In this document: positions 16,639 through 25,163 of the stretch, one piece after another
Layout: every line of letters starts with the position of its first letter
How positions within the stretch are numbered: position 1 is the stretch's first letter
NCBI RefSeq assembly: GCF_041228405.1
Contig: NZ_CP133888.1
Span: 2,356,001 to 2,420,000, forward strand
Reading direction: 5' to 3'
DNA from: Salinilacustrithrix flava
GTDB lineage: Bacteria > Actinomycetota > Acidimicrobiia > Acidimicrobiales > Salinilacustritrichaceae
DNA length: 64,000 bases
Translations under genes and position numbers: made by a program
The notes under the pieces: generated by a model
Seen by the model: only the letters and a program-made list of their open reading frames with translations
Databases searched by the model: none
What the model was told of the DNA's origin: nothing

Positions 16639-17606
16639 TGGCAGGTGGCAAGGAGCGCGTCCTGCGCCGGCGCATCAAGTCGGTGCAGACCACGAAGAAG
16701 ATCACGAAGGCGATGGAGCTCATCGCCGCCAGTCGGATCGTCAAGAGCCAGCAACGCGTCCTCGCCGCCCGCCCGTACGCCGACCAGATCACCGAGGTGA
16801 TCCGGAACCTCGCGGCGGCCGGTGCCGGCGGCGGTGCCCCGCTGCTCGCCCCGCGCGAGCAGGTCCAGACCGTCGCCACCATCGTCGTCGGCGGCGACCG
16901 CGGCCTGTCGGGCGCCTACAACTCCAACGCCATCCGCATGGGCGAGCGCAACATGTCCGCCCAGCGCCGCGACGGCAAGGAGACGGTGCTGATCGCCGTC
17001 GGCCGCAAGGTCGAGAGCTACTTCCGCTTCCGCGGCTACGACATCGCCGATGCCTTCACCGGCTTCCTCGACGAACCGCACTACGAGGACGCCCGGCGCA
17101 TCGCCGAGGCCGTCGTGCCCAAGTTCGAGGACGGCACCTACGACCGGGTGGACATCGTCTACACCCAGTTCCTGTCGGCCGGCACCCAGCAGGTGGTCAC
17201 CCGCCAGTTCCTGCCGCTCGACACCTCGGCCATCACCGAGACCGCCGCCGACGGCCCGTCCGCCGACTACGACTTCGAGCCCGGGCCCGAGCAGATCCTC
17301 GACCGGCTGCTGCCCCGCTACGCCGAGGCCCGCCTCTTCTCCGCCCTCCTCGAGGGCGCGGCGTCCTTCTTCGCCGCCCAGCAGCGCGCCATGAAGTCGG
17401 CCACCGACAACGCGGAGGAGCTCATCACCAAGCTCTCCCGCGAGATGAACCGCGCCCGCCAGGACTCCATCACGACCGAGATCATGGAGATCGTCGGTGG
17501 TGCCGAGGCCCTCCGCCAGAGCAAGAGCGAAGGCATGGACCTGATCCCCGATGATGCCCTCAGCATCCGAGACCTGCTCGTCGACACCGTCGACTACAAC
17601 CGCTAG
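16638..17606 (+). CDS. atpG: ATP synthase F1 subunit gamma
   Basis: Central shaft of F1. 322 residues; N-terminal KERVLRRRIKSVQTTKKIT and C-terminal ITTEIMEIVGGAEAL are the conserved coiled-coil ends. GDRGLSGAYNSN marks the central Rossmann-like part. GTG 16638 overlaps the atpA stop by one base; the reading frame further upstream is shadow sequence inside atpA. The segment around 255-275 (ITETAADGPSADYDFEPG) is the variable insertion seen in actinobacterial gamma subunits. Confidence 0.96.
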   Translation: MAGGKERVLRRRIKSVQTTKKITKAMELIAASRIVKSQQRVLAARPYADQITEVIRNLAAAGAGGGAPLLAPREQVQTVATIVVGGDRGLSGAYNSNAIRMGERNMSAQRRDGKETVLIAVGRKVESYFRFRGYDIADAFTGFLDEPHYEDARRIAEAVVPKFEDGTYDRVDIVYTQFLSAGTQQVVTRQFLPLDTSAITETAADGPSADYDFEPGPEQILDRLLPRYAEARLFSALLEGAASFFAAQQRAMKSATDNAEELITKLSREMNRARQDSITTEIMEIVGGAEALRQSKSEGMDLIPDDALSIRDLLVDTVDYNR

Positions 17607-17615
17607 GAGCACCCC

Positions 17616-19097
17616 GTGACCGTCACCGAGCCCACCAGCCAAGAAGCCGGCCAGCTCAAGTCGGGCCGCATCGTGGCCATCGCCGGCCCCGTGGTCGACG
17701 TCGAGTTCCCCACCGGGGAGCTCCCCGACATCAACTTCGCGCTCGAGATGACCATCAACGTCGGCGGCGAGGACATCACCGTCGTCGCCGAGACGGCCCA
17801 GCAGCTCGGCAACAGCCGCGTGCGGGCCATCTGCATGAAGCCCACCGACGGCCTCATCCGCGGCACCGAGGTCCGCAACCTCGGCCACCCGCTCCAGATG
17901 CCGGTGGGCGACGGCGTGCTCGGCCACGTGCTGAACGTGCTCGGCGAGCCGCTCGACGTCGACTCCCTCGACATGTCCAAGATCGACGGCTACCGCCCGA
18001 TCCACCGCGCCGCCCCCGACTTCGCCGACCTGGCCCCGAAGAAGGAGGTGTTCGAGACCGGCATCAAGGTCATCGACCTCCTGACCCCGTACCTGCGAGG
18101 CGGCAAGATCGGCCTGTTCGGTGGCGCCGGCGTGGGCAAGACCGTGCTCATCACCGAGATGATCAACCGCGTGGCCTCCCAGTTCGGTGGCGTCTCCGCC
18201 TTCGCCGGGGTGGGCGAGCGCACCCGTGAGGGCACCGACCTCTTCATCGAGATGGGCGAGACCAAGATCGACGAGAACACGTCGGTCCTGGACAAGGCCG
18301 CCCTCGTGTTCGGCCAGATGGACGAGCCCCCGGGTGTGCGCCTGCGCGTCGCCCTGTCGGCCCTCACCATCGCCGAGTACTTCCGCGACGAGCGCAACCA
18401 GGACGTGCTGCTCTTCATCGACAACATCTTCCGGTTCGTGCAGGCCGGCTCCGAGGTGTCCACCCTCCTCGGCCGCATGCCCTCCGCCGTGGGCTACCAG
18501 CCCACGCTGGCCGACGAGATGGGCACCCTCCAGGAGCGCATCACCTCGACCAAGGGTCGCTCGATCACCTCGCTGCAGGCCGTCTACGTGCCCGCCGACG
18601 ACTACACCGACCCGGCCCCGTTCACGACCTTCACGCACCTCGACGCCACCACCGAGCTGTCCCGCGACATCGCCGCCCTCGGCATCTACCCCGCCGTGGA
18701 CCCGATCGCGTCGACCTCGTCGATCCTGTCGCCCGAGGTCGTCGGCGACCGCCACTACGGCGTCGCCACCCGGGTCCAGGAGATCCTCCAGCGCTACAAG
18801 GAGCTGCAGGACATCATCGCCATCCTCGGTCTCGACGAGCTGTCCGAGGAGGACAAGATCCTCGTGGCCCGGGCCCGCAAGATCCAGCGGTTCCTCTCCC
18901 AGCCGATGTTCGTGGCCGAGGTCTTCACCGGCCTCCCCGGCGTGTTCACCCCCGCCGAGGAGACCGTCGACTCCTTCGAGCAGCTCATCAACGGCGAGCT
19001 GGACGACCTGCCCGAGCAGGCCTTCCTGAACGTCGGCGGTGCCGACGACGCCCGTCGCAAGGCCGAGCAGCTGCGCAAGTCCACCGGCGGGGAGTGA
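17616..19097 (+). CDS. atpD: ATP synthase F1 subunit beta
   Basis: Catalytic subunit, 493 residues. P-loop GGAGVGKT at 169-176, the GERTREG catalytic Glu segment, and the DELSEED motif in the C-terminal domain (GLDELSEEDK). The N-terminal 15 residues (TEPTSQEAGQ) are a short variable extension. GTG 17616 follows GGAG. The stop overlaps atpC by 4 nt. Confidence 0.98.
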   Translation: MTVTEPTSQEAGQLKSGRIVAIAGPVVDVEFPTGELPDINFALEMTINVGGEDITVVAETAQQLGNSRVRAICMKPTDGLIRGTEVRNLGHPLQMPVGDGVLGHVLNVLGEPLDVDSLDMSKIDGYRPIHRAAPDFADLAPKKEVFETGIKVIDLLTPYLRGGKIGLFGGAGVGKTVLITEMINRVASQFGGVSAFAGVGERTREGTDLFIEMGETKIDENTSVLDKAALVFGQMDEPPGVRLRVALSALTIAEYFRDERNQDVLLFIDNIFRFVQAGSEVSTLLGRMPSAVGYQPTLADEMGTLQERITSTKGRSITSLQAVYVPADDYTDPAPFTTFTHLDATTELSRDIAALGIYPAVDPIASTSSILSPEVVGDRHYGVATRVQEILQRYKELQDIIAILGLDELSEEDKILVARARKIQRFLSQPMFVAEVFTGLPGVFTPAEETVDSFEQLINGELDDLPEQAFLNVGGADDARRKAEQLRKSTGGE

Positions 19098-19516
19098 TCG
19101 GGGTGCCGATGCAGGTCGAGCTGGTCTCGCCCGAGCGCATCCTGTGGTCCGGCCAGGCTGAGATGGTCATCGCCCGCACCGTGGGCGGCGGTGACATCGC
19201 GTTCCTGCCGGGGCACGCCCCCTTCGTCGGCGCCCTCGGCACCGGCATCCTCACCGTCCGCCCCGCCGGCGGCGGCGCGGACGAGAAGGTCGCCGTCCAC
19301 GGAGGCTTCGTCGAGGTGTCGGGCACCGCGGAGTCCTCCTCGGTCACCGTGCTCTCCGACGTGGCGGAGATGGCCAGCCAGATCGACGTGGAGCGGGCCC
19401 GCCGGGCCAAGGAGCAGGCCGAGCTCCACCTGCGCCAGGAGCACGACACCGAGGCCGAGGCCGCGCTGCGCCGGGCGCACGTGCGCCTCGAAGCGGCCGG
19501 CCACACCCCGCACTGA
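19094..19516 (+). CDS. atpC: ATP synthase F1 subunit epsilon
   Basis: 140 residues: N-terminal beta sandwich (QVELVSPERILWSGQAEMV, LPGHAPFVGALGTG) and a C-terminal helical hairpin rich in Arg, Glu and Ala (RARRAKEQAELHLRQ). It regulates ATP hydrolysis by rotor engagement. GTG 19094 gives GTGA coupling to atpD; GTG 19103 and ATG 19109 are alternatives. It ends the operon. Confidence 0.95.
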   Translation: MIGVPMQVELVSPERILWSGQAEMVIARTVGGGDIAFLPGHAPFVGALGTGILTVRPAGGGADEKVAVHGGFVEVSGTAESSSVTVLSDVAEMASQIDVERARRAKEQAELHLRQEHDTEAEAALRRAHVRLEAAGHTPH

Positions 19517-19545
19517 GCCGCTGAGCGGGGCGGAGCGCTGACGAC

Positions 19546-20064
19546 GTGGCCCGTCGTCGCTTCGCCGTCGCCCTGGTGGTCCCGCCGCCGGTCTCGATCG
19601 AGATCGACGGCCTGCGGCGCGCCCTGGGCGACCGCCAGCTCGGCCGGATCGACCCCCACATCACGATCATCCCGCCGATCAACCTGCACGAGGACCAGAT
19701 CGGCGACGCGCTCGCCGTGGTGCAGGCCGCGGCCCGGGCCGCCGGGCCGATGGCGCTCACGCTCGGTCCGGTGGACACCTTCGCGGAGACCTCGCCCGTC
19801 CGGTTCCTCGCCGTCGATCCCTGGGAGCCGGTGGTCGAGCTGCACCGGTCGTGCTGGACCGACGTGCTGGACCGCCCGGAGAAGCGTCCGTTCCACCCCC
19901 ACTGCACCGTCGACATCGACGGCGGTCCGACCGACGGGCCGGACCCGGCGCTCGACCTGCTCGCGGGGTTCCGGGTGCAGGTCGAGCTGGACCGGGTGAC
20001 GGTGCTCGAGAACGTGGACCGGGGCTGGGATCCCTACATCGCCTACCGCTTCGGGTTGGGCTGA
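19546..20064 (+). CDS. 2H phosphoesterase family protein (LigT / 2'-5' RNA ligase-like)
   Basis: 172 residues with the two H-x-T motifs that define 2H phosphoesterases: HIT at 38-40 and HCT at 119-121. Such enzymes open 2',3'-cyclic phosphates or, as CPDases, act on cyclic nucleotides. GTG 19546 follows atpC by 29 nt with no strong ribosome binding site. It converges with glpX, the stop codons being separated by one base. Substrate unknown. Confidence 0.85.
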   Translation: MARRRFAVALVVPPPVSIEIDGLRRALGDRQLGRIDPHITIIPPINLHEDQIGDALAVVQAAARAAGPMALTLGPVDTFAETSPVRFLAVDPWEPVVELHRSCWTDVLDRPEKRPFHPHCTVDIDGGPTDGPDPALDLLAGFRVQVELDRVTVLENVDRGWDPYIAYRFGLG

Positions 20065-20065
20065 T

Positions 20066-21055
20066 TCAGAAGTCGACGCTCGCGTAGGCGGCCAGCTTGT
20101 CGATCTTGTGCTGGGCCTCGATGAGGCGGACCGTCCCCGACTTGGAGCGCATCACCAGCGACTGCGTCGACGCGCCCCGGTTGTCGTAGTGGACGCCGCG
20201 GAGCAGCTCGCCGTCGGTGATGCCGGTGGCGGCGAAGAAGCAGTTGTCGCTGCGGATCAGGTCGTCCTCGGTGAGGACCCGGTCCAGGTCGTAGCCAGCA
20301 TCGAGTGCGGCCCGGCGCTCGGCCTCGTTGCGGGGCCAGAGGCGCCCGAGGTGGGCGCCGCCCATGGCCTTGAGCGCAGCGGCGGTGATGACGCCCTCAG
20401 GGGTGCCGCCGATGCCGAACAGGATGTCGGCACCGGACTGGGGCCAGCAGGTGGAGATGGCACCGGCCACATCGCCGTCGGGGATCAGCCGCACCCGGGC
20501 GCCGGCCTCGCGCACCTCGGCGATGAGGTCCTTGTGGCGGTCGCGGTCGAGGATCACGGCGGTGAGGTCGCGCACGGCGTCGCCCTTGGCCGCCGCGACG
20601 GCCTTGAGGTTCTCGGTCGGGCTCTTGTTGAGGTCGATCGCGTCGCGCGCCTCGGGCCCGGTGGCGATCTTCTCCATGTACATGCAAGGCCCCGGGTCGA
20701 ACATCGAGCCCTGCTCCGACATGGCGATGACCGAGATCGCCCCGCTGCGCCCGAGCGCGGTGAGCGTGGTGCCGTCGATGGGATCCACGGCGATGTCTAC
20801 CTTGGGCGGGTTGCCATCGCCGATGTGCTCGCCGTTGTAGAGCATCGGCGCCTCGTCCTTCTCGCCCTCGCCGATGATGACGATGCCGTCCATGGGCACC
20901 GAACCGAGCACGATGCGCATGGCGTCCACGGCGGCGCCGTCGGCGCCCTCCTTGTCCCCGCGGCCCATCCAGCGGCTGGCGGCCAGGGCCGCGGCCTCGG
21001 TCACGCGGACGAGCTCGAGGGCGAGGTTGCGGTCGGGAGCCTGGGGCTGGGGCAT
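20066..21055 (-). CDS. glpX: fructose-1,6-bisphosphatase class II
   Basis: Gluconeogenic phosphatase removing the 1-phosphate of fructose 1,6-bisphosphate. The 329-residue sequence carries the lithium-sensitive phosphatase-like metal site IIGEGEKDEAPML and DIAVDPIDGTTL, plus GIGGTPEGVITAAAL, all GlpX signatures. ATG 21055 (MPQPQAPDRN) is preferred over a further upstream start that adds an Arg-rich stretch. GlpX is the only gluconeogenic FBPase in most actinobacteria. Confidence 0.96.
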   Translation of the reverse strand: MPQPQAPDRNLALELVRVTEAAALAASRWMGRGDKEGADGAAVDAMRIVLGSVPMDGIVIIGEGEKDEAPMLYNGEHIGDGNPPKVDIAVDPIDGTTLTALGRSGAISVIAMSEQGSMFDPGPCMYMEKIATGPEARDAIDLNKSPTENLKAVAAAKGDAVRDLTAVILDRDRHKDLIAEVREAGARVRLIPDGDVAGAISTCWPQSGADILFGIGGTPEGVITAAALKAMGGAHLGRLWPRNEAERRAALDAGYDLDRVLTEDDLIRSDNCFFAATGITDGELLRGVHYDNRGASTQSLVMRSKSGTVRLIEAQHKIDKLAAYASVDF

Positions 21056-21169
21056 GCGCGAACCGTACCCGCGGCCGGTGCGGGCAGCGCCAGCCCGGAT
21101 GACCACGCAGAGTGCTCAAGATCCCCACCATGGGTGCCGATGGTGCTGCATGCGTCAGGAGGACCCGGC

Positions 21170-21934
21170 ATGATCAACACCAAGCGGCAGCCGCCGGTGT
21201 CCACCACCACCCTTCCGGTGCTGATGGAGGCCATCGCCGACCGTGCGGCGACCGCCGCCTCGGTGGCGTCCGTGGTCGGGCACGACCCCGGACTCGCCGC
21301 ACGGGTCCTGGCTCTGGCGAACTCGTCGCAGTTCGGGCTGTGCCGTCGGGTCACCGACCTGGCCCAGGCCGTGACCGTCGTCGGCACCGGCGTGGTGCAG
21401 ACGCTCGCCATCGCCAACACCGCCGCCCTGGTCGACACCAGCGCGTTCGTCGCCGACGCCCACGACCACGCCGTCCGGGTCGCGATCGCCGCCCGCCTGC
21501 TGGCGCCGGCCGCCGGCGTGCACCCCGACGACGCCTTCGCCGCCGGCCTGCTCCACGACATCGGGGAGCTGCTGCTCCTGCAGGACAGCCCCAGCGAGTA
21601 CGCCCGCCTCCACGCCACCTTCGAGACCCACGCCGACCAGCTCCGGGCCGAGAAGCGGGTCTTCGGCACCGATCACGCCCTCGCCGGCGCCGAGCACCTC
21701 CTCGACTGGCGGGTGCCCGACGTGATCGCCGACGCCGTCGCCGACCACCACGATCCGTTCCACGGCTCGGCCCCCACCACCATCGTGGTGGCCGCCGCGG
21801 ACGAGCTCATCTCCGCCGAGACCGGGCGGCACCACGCGCTCGACCTGCTCGAGCTGGACGTGGCCGCCGCCGACGGCCTCCGCGACCGGGTCGCGACCGA
21901 GGCCGGCGCCCTCACCGGCCTGGTGGGCGGTTAG
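21170..21934 (+). CDS. HDOD domain protein
   Basis: 254 residues covering one HDOD domain, a non-catalytic or weakly catalytic relative of HD phosphohydrolases used in signalling. LPVLMEAIADRAATAASVASVVGHDPGLAARVLALANSS is the N-terminal HDOD half (shortened here), followed by GLLHDIGELLLLQ and AVADHHDPFH. GGAGG lies 7 nt before ATG 21170. No receiver, GGDEF or other output domain is fused, so its partner is unknown. It is divergent from glpX. Confidence 0.85.
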   Translation: MINTKRQPPVSTTTLPVLMEAIADRAATAASVASVVGHDPGLAARVLALANSSQFGLCRRVTDLAQAVTVVGTGVVQTLAIANTAALVDTSAFVADAHDHAVRVAIAARLLAPAAGVHPDDAFAAGLLHDIGELLLLQDSPSEYARLHATFETHADQLRAEKRVFGTDHALAGAEHLLDWRVPDVIADAVADHHDPFHGSAPTTIVVAAADELISAETGRHHALDLLELDVAAADGLRDRVATEAGALTGLVGG

Positions 21935-21956
21935 GGGCGACCGCCCGGGACCGACG

Positions 21957-21962
21957 TAGCCT
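21957..21962 (+). promoter_or_regulatory. -10 element TAGCCT (leaderless type)
   Basis: TAGCCT ends 6 nt before GTG 21969. No Shine-Dalgarno is present between them. Confidence 0.55.
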
Positions 21963-21968
21963 GCAGGG

Positions 21969-22571
21969 GTGCTGAACGAGCCCGGACAGGACGACCACGA
22001 CGGCGACCTGGAGCTGGACACGTCCATGCTCGACGGCCCCGATCCCCGGGCCGAGGCCACCGCGGACAGCGACGACTGCCCGCCGCTCGACGATGCGAAG
22101 GAGCAGGTCGGCTACGAGCTGTTCGAGTGGGACCCGACCGAGCTCGACGAGCTCGACGACATCCTCCACGAGCTCGGCCTTCCCCACGAGTGGGTCGCCG
22201 ACGGCTACGAGGTGGTCGTGCACGTCGAGGACGAGGCGCGCGTCGACGCCCTGCTGCCCACGATCCGCTTCCCCGACGAGCTCCCCCCCGAGGCCGACGA
22301 CGGCGACGACACCGACGTGCAGGTCCTCGGCGACCTGTTCACGGCCGCCGACCGGCTCCAGGGCGGCGCCAGCACCGACGCGGTGAACGGGTTCCTCGAC
22401 GCGGCGGAGCGCATCGGCGAGCACCCGCCCTACGGCCTGGACGAGAAGGAGTGGGGCCAGGTCGTCGACCAGGTCGACGAGATCATCGACCTGTTCCACG
22501 CTGCCGGCCCCGCCGAGGAGATCACCGAGGCCGCCTACCGCCTGCGGCGACGCCTGCGCCCCCTGGTGTGA
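21969..22571 (+). CDS. acidic conserved hypothetical protein
   Basis: 200 residues, strongly acidic, not assigned to a family. Residues 1-45 are Asp/Glu-rich and probably disordered; YELFEWDPTELDELDDILHELGLPHEWVADGYEVVVH begins an alpha/beta module that resembles a small ferredoxin-like or SPOR-like fold by pattern only. A helical C-terminal half ends with RLRRRLRPL. The leaderless -10 element supports GTG 21969. It precedes the J-domain-like gene by 16 nt but that gene has its own -10. Confidence 0.7.
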   Translation: MLNEPGQDDHDGDLELDTSMLDGPDPRAEATADSDDCPPLDDAKEQVGYELFEWDPTELDELDDILHELGLPHEWVADGYEVVVHVEDEARVDALLPTIRFPDELPPEADDGDDTDVQVLGDLFTAADRLQGGASTDAVNGFLDAAERIGEHPPYGLDEKEWGQVVDQVDEIIDLFHAAGPAEEITEAAYRLRRRLRPLV

Positions 22572-22575
22572 CCGG

Positions 22576-22581
22576 TAGCGT
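22576..22581 (+). promoter_or_regulatory. -10 element TAGCGT (leaderless type)
   Basis: CCGGTAGCGT ends 6 nt before ATG 22588, only 5 nt after the preceding stop. Confidence 0.55.
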
Positions 22582-22587
22582 CGATCC

Positions 22588-23313
22588 ATGGACGCCCTGG
22601 CCGAGCTGGCGATCTACCACTCCCGGCCCTTCGCTCCCACCCGTCGCCTCGCCCTCGCCCCGAGCCACCTGCCGGTCGATCCGGCCCCCGGTCCCGGCGG
22701 TGTGCTGCTCGGCGGCATCGTGGCCCACCACCGCAACGAGCTCGACGAGGACCTCTTCGAGAGCCTGCTGAAGCTCACCCTCCAGCTCCAGGAGGGTCAG
22801 CGCATCGTCCAGCCCCGCATGCGCCACCGCTTCCAGGACGACCGCCACGGGCTCACCCGCTCCCGCGCCCGCCTCCGCCGCGAGGACGGGGGACTGGTCA
22901 TCGACTTCGAGAACAAGGGCACCGGCCTGCAGCTGATGCTCGGTGCCGTGTACACCGCCGGCGGCATGGAGCCCGGCCCCCGACGGGCGGTCATGGATGC
23001 CATCCGCAAGGGCCTGCGGTGGGGTGGCCCCCTCGACCGGCGGCTCTACGCCCACCTCTCCGGCCTCGACGGCGGCCAGGAGTGGTCGGCCGACGTCTAC
23101 GAGGACCCGGTCCGCTGGGCGCTGCTGACCCTCGGCATGCAGGCCGCGACGGGCGGCGCTGCCGCGGACGCCGACATGCCCGACCGCAAGCTCGTGCAGC
23201 GCCGCTTCCGCGACGCCCTGCGCGCCGCGCACCCCGATCACGGCGGCGCCACGGACGACGCCGCCAAGCGCATCAACGACCTGACCGAGGCCAGGAGGAT
23301 CCTGCTGTCGTGA
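22588..23313 (+). CDS. protein with C-terminal J-domain-like module
   Basis: 241 residues. Residues 1-190 match nothing I know (ELAIYHSRPFAPTRRLAL; a beta-rich centre RIVQPRMRHRFQDD). The last 45 residues, VQRRFRDALRAAHPDHGG then RINDLTEARRILL, have the helix II-HPD-helix III layout of DnaJ, with HPD at 215-217. It could recruit Hsp70 to a client bound by the N-terminal part. ATG 22588 is placed right after a -10 element. The stop overlaps the next gene as GTGA. Confidence 0.7.
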   Translation: MDALAELAIYHSRPFAPTRRLALAPSHLPVDPAPGPGGVLLGGIVAHHRNELDEDLFESLLKLTLQLQEGQRIVQPRMRHRFQDDRHGLTRSRARLRREDGGLVIDFENKGTGLQLMLGAVYTAGGMEPGPRRAVMDAIRKGLRWGGPLDRRLYAHLSGLDGGQEWSADVYEDPVRWALLTLGMQAATGGAAADADMPDRKLVQRRFRDALRAAHPDHGGATDDAAKRINDLTEARRILLS

Positions 23314-23864
23314 GCCCGAGGAAGAAGCCCGCGCGCCCGGCGGTCGCCGGTCTGCTCGTCACCCCCGGGGCCAGCGCCGACCGGGACAACCGCACCCTGG
23401 TCGCCCTCGACGAGGGGCTCGGCGTGCCGGTGGAGCGCATCACCATCCGCGGCCGGGCCGTGCGCAAGGTGCACGAGCAGCTCCGGGAGGACATGGAGGA
23501 CTTCGCCGATCGCCTCGGCGTCGACACCGCAGAGCTCGCCATCGGCGGGCGGTCCTTCGGCGGGCGCATGTGCTCGATGCTGGTCGCCGCCGGTGAGCCG
23601 GTGGCCGGGCTCGTCCTGCTCAGCTACCCGCTGCACCCGCCGGGCAAGCCCGACGACCTGCGCATCGACCACTTCGCCGACATCACGGCGCCGACCCTGT
23701 TCGTGTCCGGCACCAAGGACCCCTTCGCCAGCCCCGAGGAGCTCGAGCGCCACGCCGGTGCCATCACCGGCCCCGTCGACTTCGTCTGGCTCGAGGGCGA
23801 GCCCCACTCACCCCGAGACGACGCGGCGGTGGTGGCTGCGGTCGCCGGCTGGTTGGACGGCTGA
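23310..23864 (+). CDS. alpha/beta hydrolase, KANL3/Tex30-like family
   Basis: 184 residues. The nucleophile elbow is GGRSFGGR with Ser82; a plausible Asp lies in SGTKDPF and the His in GEPHSPRD, giving a complete triad. This small, lidless hydrolase type is widespread and mostly uncharacterised. GTG 23310 overlaps the stop of the J-domain-like gene, so the two are cotranslated. It ends convergent to the methyltransferase gene. Confidence 0.8.
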   Translation: MSPRKKPARPAVAGLLVTPGASADRDNRTLVALDEGLGVPVERITIRGRAVRKVHEQLREDMEDFADRLGVDTAELAIGGRSFGGRMCSMLVAAGEPVAGLVLLSYPLHPPGKPDDLRIDHFADITAPTLFVSGTKDPFASPEELERHAGAITGPVDFVWLEGEPHSPRDDAAVVAAVAGWLDG

Positions 23865-23891
23865 CCGCGACACCAGCACTGCCAGTTCGGG

Positions 23892-24488
23892 TCAGGTCCG
23901 GCGCAGGAGGGCGACCATGAAGTCCGAGCTCTCGCGGAACGGCCGGATGTCCCAGGTCGACAGCTCGAGCTCGATCGCGAGGCCCGCGGCGTCGACGTCG
24001 GCGCGGAACTCGTCGAAGCCGTAGCCGCGGTGGTCGCCGAAGCCGATGGCGATGCGCCCGTCGTCGGTCAGGTGCCGCCCCAGGTGCTCGAGGGCCGGGC
24101 GACGGTCGGCGGCCGGGATGAACGTGATGACGTTGCCGGCGCAGACGATGACATCGAAGCCGCCCTCGATGCCGCGGGAGGGGAGATCCAGCTCGGCCAG
24201 GTCGCCGACCAGCCACGTCGGGCCGGGGTGGTCCTGCTCCGCCGCCTCGATCAGCGCCGGGTCCACGTCGACGCCGACGACCTGGTGGCCCCGCTGGTGC
24301 AGCGCACCACCGACGCGCCCCGGACCGCAGCCGGCGTCGAGGATGCGAGCGCCTCGCGGCACCATGGCGTCGACGAAGCGGGCCTCGCCCTCGAGGTCGT
24401 CGCCGTTCGCGGCCATCGTGCGGAACCGCTCGATGTACCAGCTCGAGTGGCCCGGGTTCTCGGCCACGATCTCCATCCACGAGGTCAT
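23892..24488 (-). CDS. class I SAM-dependent methyltransferase
   Basis: 198 residues with SAM-binding motif I ARILDAGCGPGRVGG (about 48-62), acidic loop GVDVDP and motif IV-like DVIVCAGNVITF. The fold is that of small-molecule methyltransferases; substrate unknown. It is third in a minus-strand operon with an MFS transporter and a hemolysin-III protein (9-nt spacing to the latter). Confidence 0.85.
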   Translation of the reverse strand: MTSWMEIVAENPGHSSWYIERFRTMAANGDDLEGEARFVDAMVPRGARILDAGCGPGRVGGALHQRGHQVVGVDVDPALIEAAEQDHPGPTWLVGDLAELDLPSRGIEGGFDVIVCAGNVITFIPAADRRPALEHLGRHLTDDGRIAIGFGDHRGYGFDEFRADVDAAGLAIELELSTWDIRPFRESSDFMVALLRRT

Positions 24489-24497
24489 GTCCCAGTC

Positions 24498-25163
24498 CTA
24501 GCCGGTGGCGACCAGGGAGCACACTGCGCCGAAGTGCACCGCGGCCGCCAGCACGACCACGGCGTGGAAGAGCTCGTGGTAGCCGAACGTGGCCGGCCAC
24601 GGGTTCGGGGCGTGCAGGGCGTAGACGGCCGCGCCGACCGAGTAGAGGACGCCACCGAGCACGACGAGCGCGAGCTCCGTTCCGGTGAGCGCATCGGTGA
24701 GGGCGCCGATGTCGATCACGGCCACCCACCCGACGGCCACGTACACCACGGCCACGATCGGGTACGGGGCGTGGAGCCACAGCATGCGGATCGCCATGCC
24801 GATGGCGGCGAGGACCCAGACCGCGACCAGCAGCCGGGTGCGCGCCGACCCGTCCAGGCCGACGCCCACGATGCCGGTGTAGGAGCCGGCGATGGCGAGC
24901 AGGATCGTCGAGTGGTCGATGCGCTTGAACACGCCCTGGGCGGCGGGGGAGAGCCGCCCGCTGTGGTACGCCGCGCTCACCGCGAGCATGGTGGTGACGG
25001 CCAGCCCGTAGACGGCGAGCCAGGACCGGTCGCCGGCGTCGGCCACGACCACCAGAACGACGAAGCCGACGGCGAACCCGACGGAGGCGTAGCGGTGGAT
25101 GACGCCGCGCAGCCGCGGCCTCGGCAGCGCGCCCTCGGCCGCGGCGGTGCCCTGCATGCTCAC
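24498..25163 (-). CDS. hemolysin III / PAQR-family membrane protein
   Basis: 221 residues with seven hydrophobic segments. VSAAYHSGRLSP, RIDHSTILLAIAGSYTG and the C-terminal GYHELFHAVVVLAAAVHF carry the conserved Ser, His and Asp residues of the zinc-dependent CREST/PAQR hydrolase superfamily. Despite the historical name, haemolysis is unlikely to be its role. GTG 25163 overlaps the MFS stop (GTGA). Confidence 0.9.
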   Translation of the reverse strand: MSMQGTAAAEGALPRPRLRGVIHRYASVGFAVGFVVLVVVADAGDRSWLAVYGLAVTTMLAVSAAYHSGRLSPAAQGVFKRIDHSTILLAIAGSYTGIVGVGLDGSARTRLLVAVWVLAAIGMAIRMLWLHAPYPIVAVVYVAVGWVAVIDIGALTDALTGTELALVVLGGVLYSVGAAVYALHAPNPWPATFGYHELFHAVVVLAAAVHFGAVCSLVATG

